A stretch of 64,000 bases of DNA from a virus (IMGVR_UViG_3300017917_000616:28603-92602), one strand, 5' to 3'; positions 38,501 to 47,511 are shown, counted from the stretch's first letter. The notes: generated by a model not told the origin, from the letters alone. Numbers and translations: made by a program.

Positions 38501-38932
38501 CCATAAAATAGTTAAACCACTTAGGTTTAGATTATTAATATCACGCACTTGTTCTGTAGTAGAGATTGCTGTGATTTTGATATAACCTTTACCGGATATA
38601 TTTCTTTTTGGGGTATAACCTACAAGATTAGCTAGTTTGATTACTGAATCTCGTCTTTCGGCTGTATCAATAAAATTTTCTCGGGTATTCAAGTCACTAC
38701 GGAAAGCTAATGCTTGACCCATAAATGCGATTATGTCTAATAAAGCAACATATTCACTGGATTCTACATAATCATTGAATGTCTCGGGATAGTAGGTACG
38801 TAGATAATCTACGAATGTTTTTCGTATAGTTTCGTAATCATAGCTTTGAAAATCTGCTTGACTATAGTTTTTATAGATAGATTTCCAATCATTGATTCCA
38901 AAGATTGCTGATTGTCGGGAACTTGTGGCCAT
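35579..38932 (-). CDS. 6: Baseplate wedge subunit gp6
   Basis: The N-terminus (INDWKSIYKNYSQADFQSYD, then FVDYLRTYYPETFNDYVESS, LLDIIAFMGQALAFRSDLN and ENFIDTAERRDSVIKLANLV) is the conserved signature of T4 gp6, which forms the iris-like ring joining baseplate wedges. The C-terminus (VKFKPLFGHK, ATIKVIKSP, ILSEMNNYFSIDNWDFGDTFYFSE) fits the gp6/gpJ-type end that contacts gp25 and gp53. At 1117 residues it is much longer than T4 gp6 (660), with extra beta-rich sequence in the middle. A GATAAATA motif lies 18 bases before the ATG. Confidence 0.93.
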   Translation of the reverse strand: MATSSRQSAIFGINDWKSIYKNYSQADFQSYDYETIRKTFVDYLRTYYPETFNDYVESSEYVALLDIIAFMGQALAFRSDLNTRENFIDTAERRDSVIKLANLVGYTPKRNISGKGYIKITAISTTEQVRDINNLNLSGLTILWNDPANPNWQEQFNSVLNAALLDTQMIGKPGNSKTILGVKTDEYSIVLPTGTSPVVPFNAVVDGSTMNFEGVSVTSVDSDDVYEIPPGNSSRFNIVYRNDKLGYGSPNTGFFMYFKQGSLRSYNFTIPEQISNQTVDINIQGINNTDTWLYAINSNTNSFVEWKQVESVYANSSLQRLTSNKKVFSVSSRTNDQVTYVFGDGVFSEVPVGSFTAYVRSSNGLTYVIDPSEFQSLTVNISYVSRNGRTETLTLTMDLQLPITTAQARESLANIKERAPQRYYTQNRMVNGEDYNNFPFTLYSSIIKSKAINRSSVGVARNFDLLDPSAKYSSTNDFADDGGLYEDINDGFTTFSASTTNDIVNFLTEYIPSILGGDRAHQYYTQAYPRYTFDGTPIYWNQTSVSTGQATGYFYQNSNPIPVGVFTSGNVRYITEGALLGFVAPPGTYFDKENRIIEGLPTPSDTTAIWTSCSVVVGDGYNNGEGNLNNGLGPVTLTNSIPDGAILAVVIPSLSNTLGNTLIQECVTKMRLSQNFSLVYDNSLLANQERWSTSTYNDTEYFIRFQSIGFGRYLVAWRSVAYYFGSVNEVRFAFDRDKVIYDPLSGKLLQDHINILKSNSQANYNFPYPNDIKLYVVGQAVESDGYVDDFSVEVSYGDFETPGSYKNPDFFIDVTGYLPGTRNTNKFVFFRRVVDANLLSRYEMVPTNTVVYGYGTQADIAVVKYEYPVGQVFYAVLESKFYRSVNDSTSANIINLELLTNYTVKTGRQGLYFQYKHVSGETTRVDPATTNIIDLYVVTQGYYTQYNNWLKDTTDTVQEPMRPSINELTTQYNNVNAYKMLSDSVILNSVRFKPLFGHKAAPALQATIKVIKSPTTTASDSEIKTAILSEMNNYFSIDNWDFGDTFYFSELSAYLHSVIGDLINSVVLVPNDPNLSFGDLYEIKSAPYEIFVNAAQATDISVITALTPSELNPSINR

Positions 38933-38950
38933 ACTATTTTCTCTTTATAG

Positions 38951-38958
38951 TATTTATC
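38951..38958 (-). promoter_or_regulatory. Late promoter motif GATAAATA before gp6
   Basis: Minus-strand AAGATAAATA, 18 bases before the ATG at 38932, in the short gap between the gp25 and gp6 genes. Confidence 0.6.
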
Positions 38959-38981
38959 TTAGAGAAAATAACGGTTTTTTG

Positions 38982-39431
38982 TTAGATACCGTAGGCCCTA
39001 CTAGCGTTTTGGTCAAACAATATTGATAATTGTTCTACATTATTAAAGGGTGAGATGGCGAATTCTAATTCGATAAGTATTCCATTCTCTTGCGGATAGC
39101 TAATTACAGAATTTAAAATGAGTCTAGGGTCTAAACTAGCAATTCTTCTAATTTCTGTTTCTATTTGTATTTGAACATCTAGTGTGTTTGGTTCAAATAC
39201 AAAAGACCAAAGACTAGTTCCGTAGCTAGGTTGACCAGTCTTTTGTCCTTGAGGTATATTCAAAGCGTTTATGAAGTCTTGAATTACCAAATCTCTATCA
39301 ACTGTTCTATATTTCTTTGTCGTTTTTACGGGATTTACTAGTGATCCGGCACCACCGTCAGCACCCGAATTTATTTGGGGAGTTCTAACAGAATCTACGT
39401 GTTGGGTGCTAAACCCTATAAATGTTGCCAT
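38982..39431 (-). CDS. 25: Baseplate wedge subunit gp25
   Basis: 149 residues. The central segment (DRDLVIQDFINALNIPQGQK, YGTSLWSFVFEPN, IETEIRRIASLDPRLILNSV) is diagnostic for the gp25/GpW family, the conserved wedge piece that starts sheath assembly in contractile tails. Slightly longer than T4 gp25 (132). It lies between gp5 and gp6. A CATAAATA motif and an AAAGGTAA ribosome site precede the ATG. Confidence 0.93.
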   Translation of the reverse strand: MATFIGFSTQHVDSVRTPQINSGADGGAGSLVNPVKTTKKYRTVDRDLVIQDFINALNIPQGQKTGQPSYGTSLWSFVFEPNTLDVQIQIETEIRRIASLDPRLILNSVISYPQENGILIELEFAISPFNNVEQLSILFDQNASRAYGI

Positions 39432-39448
39432 AAAAATTACCTTTAATA

Positions 39449-39456
39449 TATTTATG
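39449..39456 (-). promoter_or_regulatory. Late promoter motif CATAAATA before gp25
   Basis: Minus-strand CATAAATA, 17 bases before the ATG at 39431; it overlaps the last codons of gp5. An AAAGGTAA ribosome site follows it. Confidence 0.5.
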
Positions 39457-42400
39457 CTGTTTGTCCGCCCTGAGCGATAGTAGCTAGTTTTTGTCTTAAT
39501 GTTTCAATTTTTTGTAGACATTCTTTATATGCTTGTTCAGCACTGTCAACTTCTGATTGCGTTGCTTTTCCTTCTTTCTGAGCCGCTTTAACATCAAAAT
39601 ATGTTTTACGCAATTCCCATTGTTTATCGTCAACTAATTTATCTAACTCAGCTTTCACTGTGTCATATTCTTTAACTTGATCCGCAGACAGTGGTTGACT
39701 AGGAATTTTTAAATTACCTAAGTTTAAATTAGGTATTTTAGGGTTACCTAATAAGTCTTTAGACTTGTTAAGTACAGAACTAAAATCAAACGTATTTAAT
39801 GCAGTAGTCGGAGCCTTGACTTCGATTGATCCTGGGCTACCCAATGAACTAATTGCTCCTTTTAATTCGGCGGCGGCTGCTGGTGGCAGTCCAGTACTTG
39901 CTAAGGATAAAAGATTTTTGTCCTTCAGACTATTAGTAATACCCGTTAGTTGCGAACCTAGTCCGTTTACTAAACCGTTAGTAGACCCCATTACTCCTTT
40001 AATGGCTGCTGTTATATTTGAAATGCCAGGAACATTTAATCCTGCTCCAGCCTTGTCAACAATTCCTGTAACAGCTCCTGTACCTCCTGGTATACCGGGT
40101 ATATTTGGAACACCTGGTACGTTTCCAGATTTGAGTTGATCTGTTAATCCTCTAGTTGAATTAGCTATACTAGATCCCGCTGACTCTAATGCTCCTCTTA
40201 AACTTCCCCCTTGTTGAAGACCAAATGCTGAAGTTAGTTTATCATTCAATGACTGATTTCTAGCTGTTTGTGCTGCTAACTCTTCAGGTGTTTGTTCCGA
40301 TGTTTCTTTGTTCGTGTTCTCGGCATTTGTTGTTGCTGATGACGCTTCGGCTTCTGCTTTAGCGACTGTAAGATTTTGTGGTATCTTACCTTTTAGTGCT
40401 TTGAAAGAACTTGTTATCTTTGAGAACGCCCCGGCAGCCATACCTTTTAAATTATCAGTGACATCTACGCCACCCAATGTTCCTAACGCCTTGTCAGCGA
40501 GTGCCGATGCAGAGTTTCCGCTAGCAATAGCTTTGTCAACAGAACCAATTATTGGATTTGTTGCTTTTCCTAAGGCGGCACCTGCGGCTTCTAGTGAATT
40601 TTTTAATGCTCCATTTTTTCCTAATCCCATAGCATTGGTCAATGTAGAGTTCAAGTCCATAGTAGCAGCTCCTATAGGATTACCAATAGCATTTTTAGCA
40701 AAATCTATTGTAGCTCCTAAACCGGCTTGGGCACTACTTAACACCAAACCACCAATTTGTGTTGGACTCTCATTGCCGGTAATTAAACCCGTAGCCTTCA
40801 AACCTTGTTCTGATGATTTTAATAAGTTTATACCAACACCAACTTGAGCAGTGGCAGTTTTGGCCAGTGTGGTTACTGACGTTATACCATCTTTACCTGT
40901 AAACAAGTTAGTAGGTATAGCATCTGTTAAAGATTTACCCTGTGATACGAGCTTATTGATGACCGCATCTGCTCCGGGCTTAATAATTCCAGATTGTACT
41001 AATTGTGTAGGGTTAAAGCCAGGTGTTCCAATAACTGCTATCTTTTCACCTGCTATTTCCGCTACCCCGGCACCTTGTGCTACGATTGCGGCTGCTGGGC
41101 CAGTGGCTGCGTTTACTGCCATTTGAGAAACTAATGTCACGGCTGCCTGAGCATTTATAGTATTTGATACTGCTGTTCCTGATGGTACTGTGGCTGCTAG
41201 ACTAGGGGTTGTAGGATTAATTTTAGCCGGCAATGTGGAATCATTAACTTGTTTTACTCCACTAGAAGGAGCTGCAGGTAAATTAGATTCAGAACTTAAA
41301 TCTGTTTTTACATCGACACCTTGACATGCGCCGGCCCATGGACTATGAGCAGGTGCCCTAGATACTATACTAGCTAATTTACCGGGAGCAGGTGCGTATC
41401 CTTTACCCTCATCTCTTAGTGTATCAGTGTGTGCTGTGACGGGCAACTGCTTAACGTCTTTGGGTACCAAAGAACTCTCGCCGGTATTTAAGTGTACATT
41501 AGGACCACCTTTAAGATAGTTAGTGCCACCGCTTTTAATCATACTATCTCCGTTACTTTGTAACGTCATTCTACTATTAACTTTTAATGTATGATCTCCT
41601 TTTGTCAATTGTTCAAAAGTTGTTCCTACAAATTGTGTAGTTGATTTCAAACTTTCAAGTTTGACATTTTCGGCTGAGATATTTAAATCCTTTTTGGCAT
41701 TGATGTTTATGTTATTGTCAGCATGAAGATTTAAATCTCCCTGCGTTCTGATATTGACAGAGTTCGTAGAGTACATATCGATTGTACCCTCTTTACCCAA
41801 TTCAATATAACTAGACCCATTAGCGTGTATTATGAATAAAGTACCGGCATAGTCGTTCATCATAATCATGTGGCCGCCGGCTGTACGCAATCTCATTAAT
41901 TGGTCACGCCCTTGTACATCACCGTCATCCATTACTAGTGTGTGGCCACCAATTCTACCCACTACTTTGAAATTATTGGCAGGTATACTATTGTCTTTTA
42001 AGGCATCAGCTATAGTTTCACTAGTATAGCCACCTTCATATATAGGTCTACCCGGAGTACTAAAACCAAACACATTACTGGGACTTTCACGTGCGCTACT
42101 ACTTGATATTGTTCCCCTGTCTGGATCACGTAATAGACCTTGGTTGTTTAGTATAGCCGCTTGAAAACTGTGTACTGGTCTAGCTAATTTTTGCGGGGTG
42201 GAACTATTGTCTTGCTTATTGTTAGCGTCATTAAATTCTGTTACCGGTAATCGTGTTGCACCGCCATAACTTTGTGCTTCTGTATCATTCGGAATAATCT
42301 CAGTACTAGACCCTATAGCAGGAATCATGTGAGTTAATCCTTCTAAGGGAATTCCTCCTATGTAATATCCAAAGTTTGGATCTCCGTTAATGAATATACA

Positions 42401-42727
42401 AACTACTTGTGTTCCGATATCCGGAGGTGTCGCCCAAAAGCCATAGCTATTTCTATTACCTACATAATCACCATATGAGTCTGGACTTCCTGTATTAGGA
42501 GTATATCCCATAAAAGGACTCAAATAACTAACAGTAGTCCAGTGGTCGGGGTTGTCGGCATCAGTACTATTCATTCTATCTAGCCATACTTGAATTTTTC
42601 CTGTGCGTAGTGGATCGATATTGTTTTTTACAACACCTATGATAGGGTGTGAATATAGTGTTGCGCCGCCCCTATCATCTTTATAAGCAGACATTGTACC
42701 TGTCTGTTTGACTATGTCCTCTGCCAT
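39452..42727 (-). CDS. 5: Baseplate hub/tail spike protein gp5 (no lysozyme domain)
   Basis: This forms the central puncturing spike of the baseplate. The N-terminal OB-fold region (HPIIGVVKNNIDPLRTGKIQVW, FWATPPDIGTQVVCIFINGD, YYIGGIP) and the middle region (GGHTLVMDDGD, LMRLRTAGGHMIMMND, then strand repeats such as NSVNIRTQGDLNLHADNNIN) correspond to the OB domain and the start of the beta-helix of gp5. The muramidase domain of T4 gp5 is not recognisable. From about residue 500 to 1000 the protein is Ala/Gly/Ser rich and low in complexity, then ends in an alpha-helical coiled-coil-like tail (EYDTVKAELDKLVDDK...). Length 1091 against 575 in T4. Confidence 0.88.
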   Translation of the reverse strand: MAEDIVKQTGTMSAYKDDRGGATLYSHPIIGVVKNNIDPLRTGKIQVWLDRMNSTDADNPDHWTTVSYLSPFMGYTPNTGSPDSYGDYVGNRNSYGFWATPPDIGTQVVCIFINGDPNFGYYIGGIPLEGLTHMIPAIGSSTEIIPNDTEAQSYGGATRLPVTEFNDANNKQDNSSTPQKLARPVHSFQAAILNNQGLLRDPDRGTISSSSARESPSNVFGFSTPGRPIYEGGYTSETIADALKDNSIPANNFKVVGRIGGHTLVMDDGDVQGRDQLMRLRTAGGHMIMMNDYAGTLFIIHANGSSYIELGKEGTIDMYSTNSVNIRTQGDLNLHADNNININAKKDLNISAENVKLESLKSTTQFVGTTFEQLTKGDHTLKVNSRMTLQSNGDSMIKSGGTNYLKGGPNVHLNTGESSLVPKDVKQLPVTAHTDTLRDEGKGYAPAPGKLASIVSRAPAHSPWAGACQGVDVKTDLSSESNLPAAPSSGVKQVNDSTLPAKINPTTPSLAATVPSGTAVSNTINAQAAVTLVSQMAVNAATGPAAAIVAQGAGVAEIAGEKIAVIGTPGFNPTQLVQSGIIKPGADAVINKLVSQGKSLTDAIPTNLFTGKDGITSVTTLAKTATAQVGVGINLLKSSEQGLKATGLITGNESPTQIGGLVLSSAQAGLGATIDFAKNAIGNPIGAATMDLNSTLTNAMGLGKNGALKNSLEAAGAALGKATNPIIGSVDKAIASGNSASALADKALGTLGGVDVTDNLKGMAAGAFSKITSSFKALKGKIPQNLTVAKAEAEASSATTNAENTNKETSEQTPEELAAQTARNQSLNDKLTSAFGLQQGGSLRGALESAGSSIANSTRGLTDQLKSGNVPGVPNIPGIPGGTGAVTGIVDKAGAGLNVPGISNITAAIKGVMGSTNGLVNGLGSQLTGITNSLKDKNLLSLASTGLPPAAAAELKGAISSLGSPGSIEVKAPTTALNTFDFSSVLNKSKDLLGNPKIPNLNLGNLKIPSQPLSADQVKEYDTVKAELDKLVDDKQWELRKTYFDVKAAQKEGKATQSEVDSAEQAYKECLQKIETLRQKLATIAQGGQTA

Positions 42728-42738
42728 TTCAATTCCTT

Positions 42739-45390
42739 TTATTCTCTTGCTGTTTCTTCTGGGGTTTTAGCTGGTGCTGGCGCACTACTACCAGAGTTAT
42801 CATCTTCTGCAGACTGTTGGTTAGTAGGCGTCACGTTAGGTGCCGCTTGTATAGACTGTCTTGCTAATAAATCATCTCTTGCGTTTTGTCCAGGCTGAAT
42901 ACCAGAAGTTTGTCTTGCCAATAAATCATCTCTTGCGTTTTGTCCTGGTTGAATGCCACTAGTTGCGTTTTCTCTAACTTGCTGACTCTTGGTAGTTTGA
43001 ACGTCAGGGAAGCTAGGTAATATAGAACGTAGTTCCTGAGTGAATGTCCCTTTGTTAAACCTACTAGTTACTTTAGTAACCATATATACCATTCTACCTT
43101 TAGTAACTGCTTCTATCGCGGGTGGATATTCCCAAAATTTAATATTGCCATTAGGTGTTAGTAACCCGTCATCATTAAACTTTAATGACCCATCGGGACC
43201 AACACTCGTACCATAATCTTCAACTTGTTTGAAATCGACTTCGATAAAGACTTGGCCAGTGTTAGGATTTATCGCATAATCTTGACCTTGTATTGCTTCC
43301 GTAGCTGTTTGGATAGATCCTGATACCGCGGGCATTATAAAATCTGGATCTCCTAAAATTTTAATTTGTGCTTTTATCTGGTCTCCGGGACTATACAAAA
43401 ATGTCTTTACGTTATTCAATAATTCAAAACTACCAGCACTCTTACCAGTTGGATTGGCGTTTTGAGCCGGCATTGTTTGGTTAGGGGCAACATCGTTATT
43501 ATTTCCATTGGCTGCTTCACTCGTTAAAGAAGCCGCATTAAAATATAATAGGTTGTATTGTTGTTCGTAACTTAAAATTTCTTGATTATCACCTGTATAG
43601 TAATAGTTATAAATTTTACTCGGTCCTGTATAAGAAGTTGATGTTCCACCGGTCGCTATACTTCGTACATATGGTATACTATATTTTTGAACTATATATG
43701 TGATTTCATATGCGTAATCATTTCTTAAATTATCATAACCTAATATTTTGATTTGTGGCACTACGTTATACCATTGTAATGGTACTGGTTGACCGTTAAC
43801 AGTATATTCATCTTCGTTTTCTTTTGTTGGCTCTACCTCTTCACCATCTAATATTTTCATTGACCTTTTTAAATAGGTGCTTTGAGAAATGATTTGATCT
43901 ATAGCCGACATTACAGATTGACCCGGTGGTATCTCAATAACTCTTTTATCTTTAGGTACAGTTTGAGTTTGTTGCGCTGTTCTGACATTGACCTCTGCTG
44001 TATTTTTAACTTGTGCTACTGGTGCTCTGCTTTTAACATAAAAATCTTTATCTACGATAAGAGAACCACCTATGATTGGATCTACAATTTCTACCTTGTA
44101 AACATCAGCGATTTGTTGTTTTCTTTCTTTTTCTGGTTTGTTAGTTAACTCTTGCTGTTGTTTGTTTAATTGGGCACAAAGTCCATATAAACTGTTTTGT
44201 GATAAGGCATTTTCTACAGTGTCTGCTTTGATATTAATTAACGAATTGACAATTCCTCGTTTAGTACCTAATCCTATCTGTTCATTTATCGGTTTAGCTT
44301 GACAATCATAGACTGTATTTTTGTTATCTAGTTTGAATCCCATTTTTGTTATAATTATAGGGAATGCTCTTTCAAACGTAGCACTAGCATCAGTTTTGCT
44401 ATACTTTGTGTCAGGATTATTTACTTTTGAAATTACATTGCCGGCATTGTCATAACCATAAAATCTAATCACAAGTAATAGAGGTGCGTTTAAAGCCTGA
44501 ACTTGTTGCTTCATTTTAGCTTTAATGTTTGTTTTTTGTTGTAGTTCTACTTGTGCTTGTACCAATCTAGAGGGAAATGTCATTCCATATGGTTCAATAA
44601 TTTGAAATTTAAAATCTACGCTGTTAGTAGCTATGCCTGTTTCTTTTCCGTTTATTAATGTGGCTATTTCTAAATTGTCGATATAAAAATCGTAGTTAAA
44701 ATATTTGTTTCTGTTACTATCTACTCCCGAAGTAACACCACTACTTTGTAAAATTAACTCTAAACTACTTGTTACCCATTTACCTTGAGCATAAAAATCG
44801 TTAAAGGCTTCTGGTGTTATGAGATATAAACTTATTCTATATGCTACACTGCTAAACTCACTTAGTGGATTATATAAACGTCTGGATACTAATTGACCAG
44901 ACCTTCCAGTAGCGGTAGAACTGCCATTAGAACTTCCAGTAGAGTTTCCGTTAGCCGAAGGAGTACCGTTATTTGATAAAGAGTCATTAGATGAGGCAGC
45001 GGGAGGTGTTTCACCTTGTCCTTCTGCTACTGTTACAGTTCCGGTCTTAGGCTTAAGTTCGTCTGCTTGTCCCCTATCATCTGAATTTTTATTATCTGCG
45101 CTGTCTGAAGCAGTGTCTGATGGTTTTGGTTGTACTTGGGATTTAAGTGTTTGCGCCTGTTCAGTGATAACATTTATCAAATTGTCAAAAAACGCTCTTT
45201 CTTTATCGTATTGAGTGTTTAATTTTATCTGACTTATTACTACATCAGGACTACCTTGGTATAATAAACGACCAGTTCCACCATTAACAGAAATCGTTAC
45301 TGCGCCAGTAACCGTATCAATTTCTGCCGTAGAAATCCATGGATTATATCCTGGATTGGGTATTTCTCTAGAATTTCCAATCGATGCCAT
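42739..45390 (-). CDS. Baseplate hub structural protein (gp27 position)
   Basis: 883 residues between gp53 and gp5. After a short N-terminal domain comes a low-complexity linker (about residues 85-165, rich in S, N, G, T). A large folded part follows, with words such as VAYRISLYLITPEAFNDFYA, YDFYIDNLEIATLIN and LLLVIRFYGYDN, then YNYYYTGDNQEIL and FIMPAVSGS. The end carries two copies of a 17-residue repeat and a Pro/Ala tail. Context points to the central hub that holds the gp5 spike (role of T4 gp27), and similar proteins next to gp5 in cyanophages are structural. I do not recognise a clear gp27 signature, so the role is inferred from position. Confidence 0.6.
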   Translation of the reverse strand: MASIGNSREIPNPGYNPWISTAEIDTVTGAVTISVNGGTGRLLYQGSPDVVISQIKLNTQYDKERAFFDNLINVITEQAQTLKSQVQPKPSDTASDSADNKNSDDRGQADELKPKTGTVTVAEGQGETPPAASSNDSLSNNGTPSANGNSTGSSNGSSTATGRSGQLVSRRLYNPLSEFSSVAYRISLYLITPEAFNDFYAQGKWVTSSLELILQSSGVTSGVDSNRNKYFNYDFYIDNLEIATLINGKETGIATNSVDFKFQIIEPYGMTFPSRLVQAQVELQQKTNIKAKMKQQVQALNAPLLLVIRFYGYDNAGNVISKVNNPDTKYSKTDASATFERAFPIIITKMGFKLDNKNTVYDCQAKPINEQIGLGTKRGIVNSLINIKADTVENALSQNSLYGLCAQLNKQQQELTNKPEKERKQQIADVYKVEIVDPIIGGSLIVDKDFYVKSRAPVAQVKNTAEVNVRTAQQTQTVPKDKRVIEIPPGQSVMSAIDQIISQSTYLKRSMKILDGEEVEPTKENEDEYTVNGQPVPLQWYNVVPQIKILGYDNLRNDYAYEITYIVQKYSIPYVRSIATGGTSTSYTGPSKIYNYYYTGDNQEILSYEQQYNLLYFNAASLTSEAANGNNNDVAPNQTMPAQNANPTGKSAGSFELLNNVKTFLYSPGDQIKAQIKILGDPDFIMPAVSGSIQTATEAIQGQDYAINPNTGQVFIEVDFKQVEDYGTSVGPDGSLKFNDDGLLTPNGNIKFWEYPPAIEAVTKGRMVYMVTKVTSRFNKGTFTQELRSILPSFPDVQTTKSQQVRENATSGIQPGQNARDDLLARQTSGIQPGQNARDDLLARQSIQAAPNVTPTNQQSAEDDNSGSSAPAPAKTPEETARE
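42856..42960 (-). repeat. Two tandem 51-bp repeats (54-bp period) inside the hub gene
   Basis: Units 42856-42906 and 42910-42960 both encode SGIQPGQNARDDLLARQ. They are separated by one Thr codon and differ at only a few bases, mostly silent, so the duplication looks recent. Confidence 0.9.
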
Positions 45391-45690
45391 TTAGAATCCT
45401 AATGCTTTTTTCAAAACAGGTAGTTGTGGCAAATAAATTTTTGTTCCCGTAACAAAATCAAACAATGGATCTTTCAATTTGTTTGGGTTTCTTTGAGCGA
45501 ATACCCACCATAATCTACTGTCATTATATAAATCAAATGCTAATAAGTCTGGTCTAAGATTATAAGTTCCTGTAATTTCAAACTCTAAGTCTAACGGATT
45601 CATAGGGATAGGCCTATTCTCCATAATATCTAAAAATTGATTGTTATAAACTTGTGTCAAATAATAAGGGCTTGTTTGAGGATATGCCAT
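45391..45690 (-). CDS. 53: Baseplate wedge subunit gp53
   Basis: 99 residues. It has the gp53 family core: YYLTQVYNNQFLDIMENRPI, then LEFEITGTYNLRPDLLAFDL and RLWWVFAQRNPNKLKDPLFD, ending GTKIYLPQLP. The last part is LysM-like, as in gp53, which clamps neighbouring wedges together. T4 gp53 is about twice as long, but short forms are usual in marine T4-like phages. The ATG shares one base with the stop of the gp48-like gene (TAATG). Confidence 0.85.
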   Translation of the reverse strand: MAYPQTSPYYLTQVYNNQFLDIMENRPIPMNPLDLEFEITGTYNLRPDLLAFDLYNDSRLWWVFAQRNPNKLKDPLFDFVTGTKIYLPQLPVLKKALGF

Positions 45691-47477
45691 TACCAGAATC
45701 CTTTCTTCAATAGATCACCTTTTGCGTAATTCTCCAACGAGAATAATGTTGCTGTTTCTCTTCGGGTTACTACTGGTAGGGCTGTTATTGTTATACTTAA
45801 TTTCGTAGGTACATATGTAGCCTGACTGTTACTTAGTCCACTAAAATTCGGAGGCCCGCTAATTGCGCCTTGTGGTATTCTACCCAATCTAGTATTTTTT
45901 AAGAATCCTAATATACCACCTTGATTGGTATTATTTGCCGGCGTTCTATATGCCGCTACATTCTGTCCTGCCCACTGCGTAGTACTACCAGCTCTAATAT
46001 AGTCTACATCGTTTGGAAGATTATATTGAAAATTAGATATTAATAACGGGTGGTCACTGAACTGGTACTGACCATAGCCAAACAAATAACATAATGGAGG
46101 AGGGGTGCCGGCGGCTGGATTTTTGTCTTGTCCATAAAACATTTTAGTAACACTTTTGAAGAAATGTATGACTGCTAATAGATAATTTGCTTCAGTAGTA
46201 TCTTGAGCGGTAAATTCTGCTGTGATACTAATATCGTCTACAGAACTATTCTTGTAAAAGTAATACTTATAATTGCTATGCGTAATATCTGATGGATCGT
46301 AATTAGCTCTATAATTTACATTTATAGTAGGAGTGTAGGGAAAAATTACTCCGCTTGTACCTTTCAAAGGATATAATACATCACCTTCTTTAGCCGCATT
46401 ATATAAGTATGTTGCGCTAGGAGCTAAACTAAGTCTAACTCTCCAATCTTCTTGTTGCCTAATATTCCTCTGTACTGAATTGACTCCACCTGTTCTGGCT
46501 GCGTCTACTGACGAAGCAGTATTATTAGACTCTGGTGGTCTGCTCAATCTCGCTGTTTCTGCGGCACTTTGGTTCTCATCTGTTTGTAGTCCGAAGGTTG
46601 TTCCACCAAAATCTTCGTTTGTTACTGGTGGGGCGTTTTCATAGTCTATTTGTGCCTGTAGCCTAGATTCTTCCTCAAATGCTGCAACTCTTTCGTTTTC
46701 TAGATCAATATCCTCTGGTGTTCTGTTGGCCTGAGCAATAGCATTTAGTTGCTGTTGTCTGTCTACTTCTTCATCTAGTCCAGCAAATTCGTCAAATGGT
46801 TGCTTAGGTTCTTGATTTTCTACAGTTGGTGCGGCTGCGAGCGGGGCCAAGGACTCCCCGACTGGTCGTTGTAGACTTATCGGGGCGGCAACCTGCTCCC
46901 CTTCTGCTAATGAGCTGTCCGTAGTTGGTGATATTCTAGTGTTATCCGCGGATATTGCCGGTGGGGGTTGTTGGCTTGCAGGCTCTGGGCTTTGCGGTAG
47001 TCCACTTGGAGTATTAGTTCCGTCATTAACCGATCGTTCTGCCGCAGTGTATGCCGGGCTCTTTGTAGGTGTAATTGCCGTTAACGTTTCCGGTGGTAGT
47101 CCGGCGGCCCTAATTTTTTGTGCAGCCTCTTCCTGAGTTATGGTAGTATTTGTTCTTAAATCTGTATAAGTACCATCAGCATTACCAATGACTCCGGCTT
47201 GTCTTTTTCCGTTAGTAAGTAATGTTTGTTGATTTATTACTTGAGTTCGTTGAGTCTGGATTAATTCTGGGTTAAAATTAGTAGTTACCGGGGTTCCGTC
47301 GTTAGGATTGGTTGTTGTAATTGTAGTGGGGGTGTTAGTATTAACTGCTTGTACATAGGTATCTAATTGAGCCTGATTTTGAGCATTAACTCTAAAAGTC
47401 TGGCCTTTGCTATTAGTAATAATATACAACCCAGTGTTTTCGTCCACTCTCACGTTGCTTGGTAATCTTAAATCCAT
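45690..47477 (-). CDS. 48: gp48-like baseplate tail-tube initiator/cap protein
   Basis: The C-terminal about 255 residues (WRVRLSLAP, PLKGTSGVIFPYTPTINVNY, THSNYKYYFYKNSSVDDISI, EANYLLAVIHFFKSVTKMFYG, PPPLCYLFGYGQYQFSDHPL) match the gp48 family that starts the tail tube on the baseplate. The N-terminal about 340 residues are low-complexity and rich in T, N, P, E and Q, an extension not found in T4 gp48. I chose ATG at 47477 (MDLRLPSNVRV); it has AGGAT upstream, and the longer frame to 47588 would run across the promoter region. 595 residues. Confidence 0.78.
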   Translation of the reverse strand: MDLRLPSNVRVDENTGLYIITNSKGQTFRVNAQNQAQLDTYVQAVNTNTPTTITTTNPNDGTPVTTNFNPELIQTQRTQVINQQTLLTNGKRQAGVIGNADGTYTDLRTNTTITQEEAAQKIRAAGLPPETLTAITPTKSPAYTAAERSVNDGTNTPSGLPQSPEPASQQPPPAISADNTRISPTTDSSLAEGEQVAAPISLQRPVGESLAPLAAAPTVENQEPKQPFDEFAGLDEEVDRQQQLNAIAQANRTPEDIDLENERVAAFEEESRLQAQIDYENAPPVTNEDFGGTTFGLQTDENQSAAETARLSRPPESNNTASSVDAARTGGVNSVQRNIRQQEDWRVRLSLAPSATYLYNAAKEGDVLYPLKGTSGVIFPYTPTINVNYRANYDPSDITHSNYKYYFYKNSSVDDISITAEFTAQDTTEANYLLAVIHFFKSVTKMFYGQDKNPAAGTPPPLCYLFGYGQYQFSDHPLLISNFQYNLPNDVDYIRAGSTTQWAGQNVAAYRTPANNTNQGGILGFLKNTRLGRIPQGAISGPPNFSGLSNSQATYVPTKLSITITALPVVTRRETATLFSLENYAKGDLLKKGFW

Positions 47478-47496
47478 AGTAATCAATCCTATCTTA

Positions 47497-47511
47497 TATT
47501 TAGCATAAATA
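47497..47511. promoter_or_regulatory. Back-to-back late motifs (CTAAATA minus, CATAAATA plus)
   Basis: On the minus strand, CTAAATA (47497-47503) lies 19 bases before the gp48-like ATG. On the plus strand, CATAAATA (47504-47511) points towards gp55, about 90 bases before its ATG. The two motifs abut, giving a near-palindromic divergent element. Confidence 0.45.

Noticed and set aside
40308-40847. A plus-strand open frame of 179 residues opposite gp5
   Set aside because: It arises from the Ala/Gly-rich codons of gp5 read in antisense; no family words or start signal.
39452-42727. T4-type lysozyme domain in gp5
   Set aside because: No segment with the catalytic E-D-T lysozyme pattern lies between the OB and beta-helix parts.
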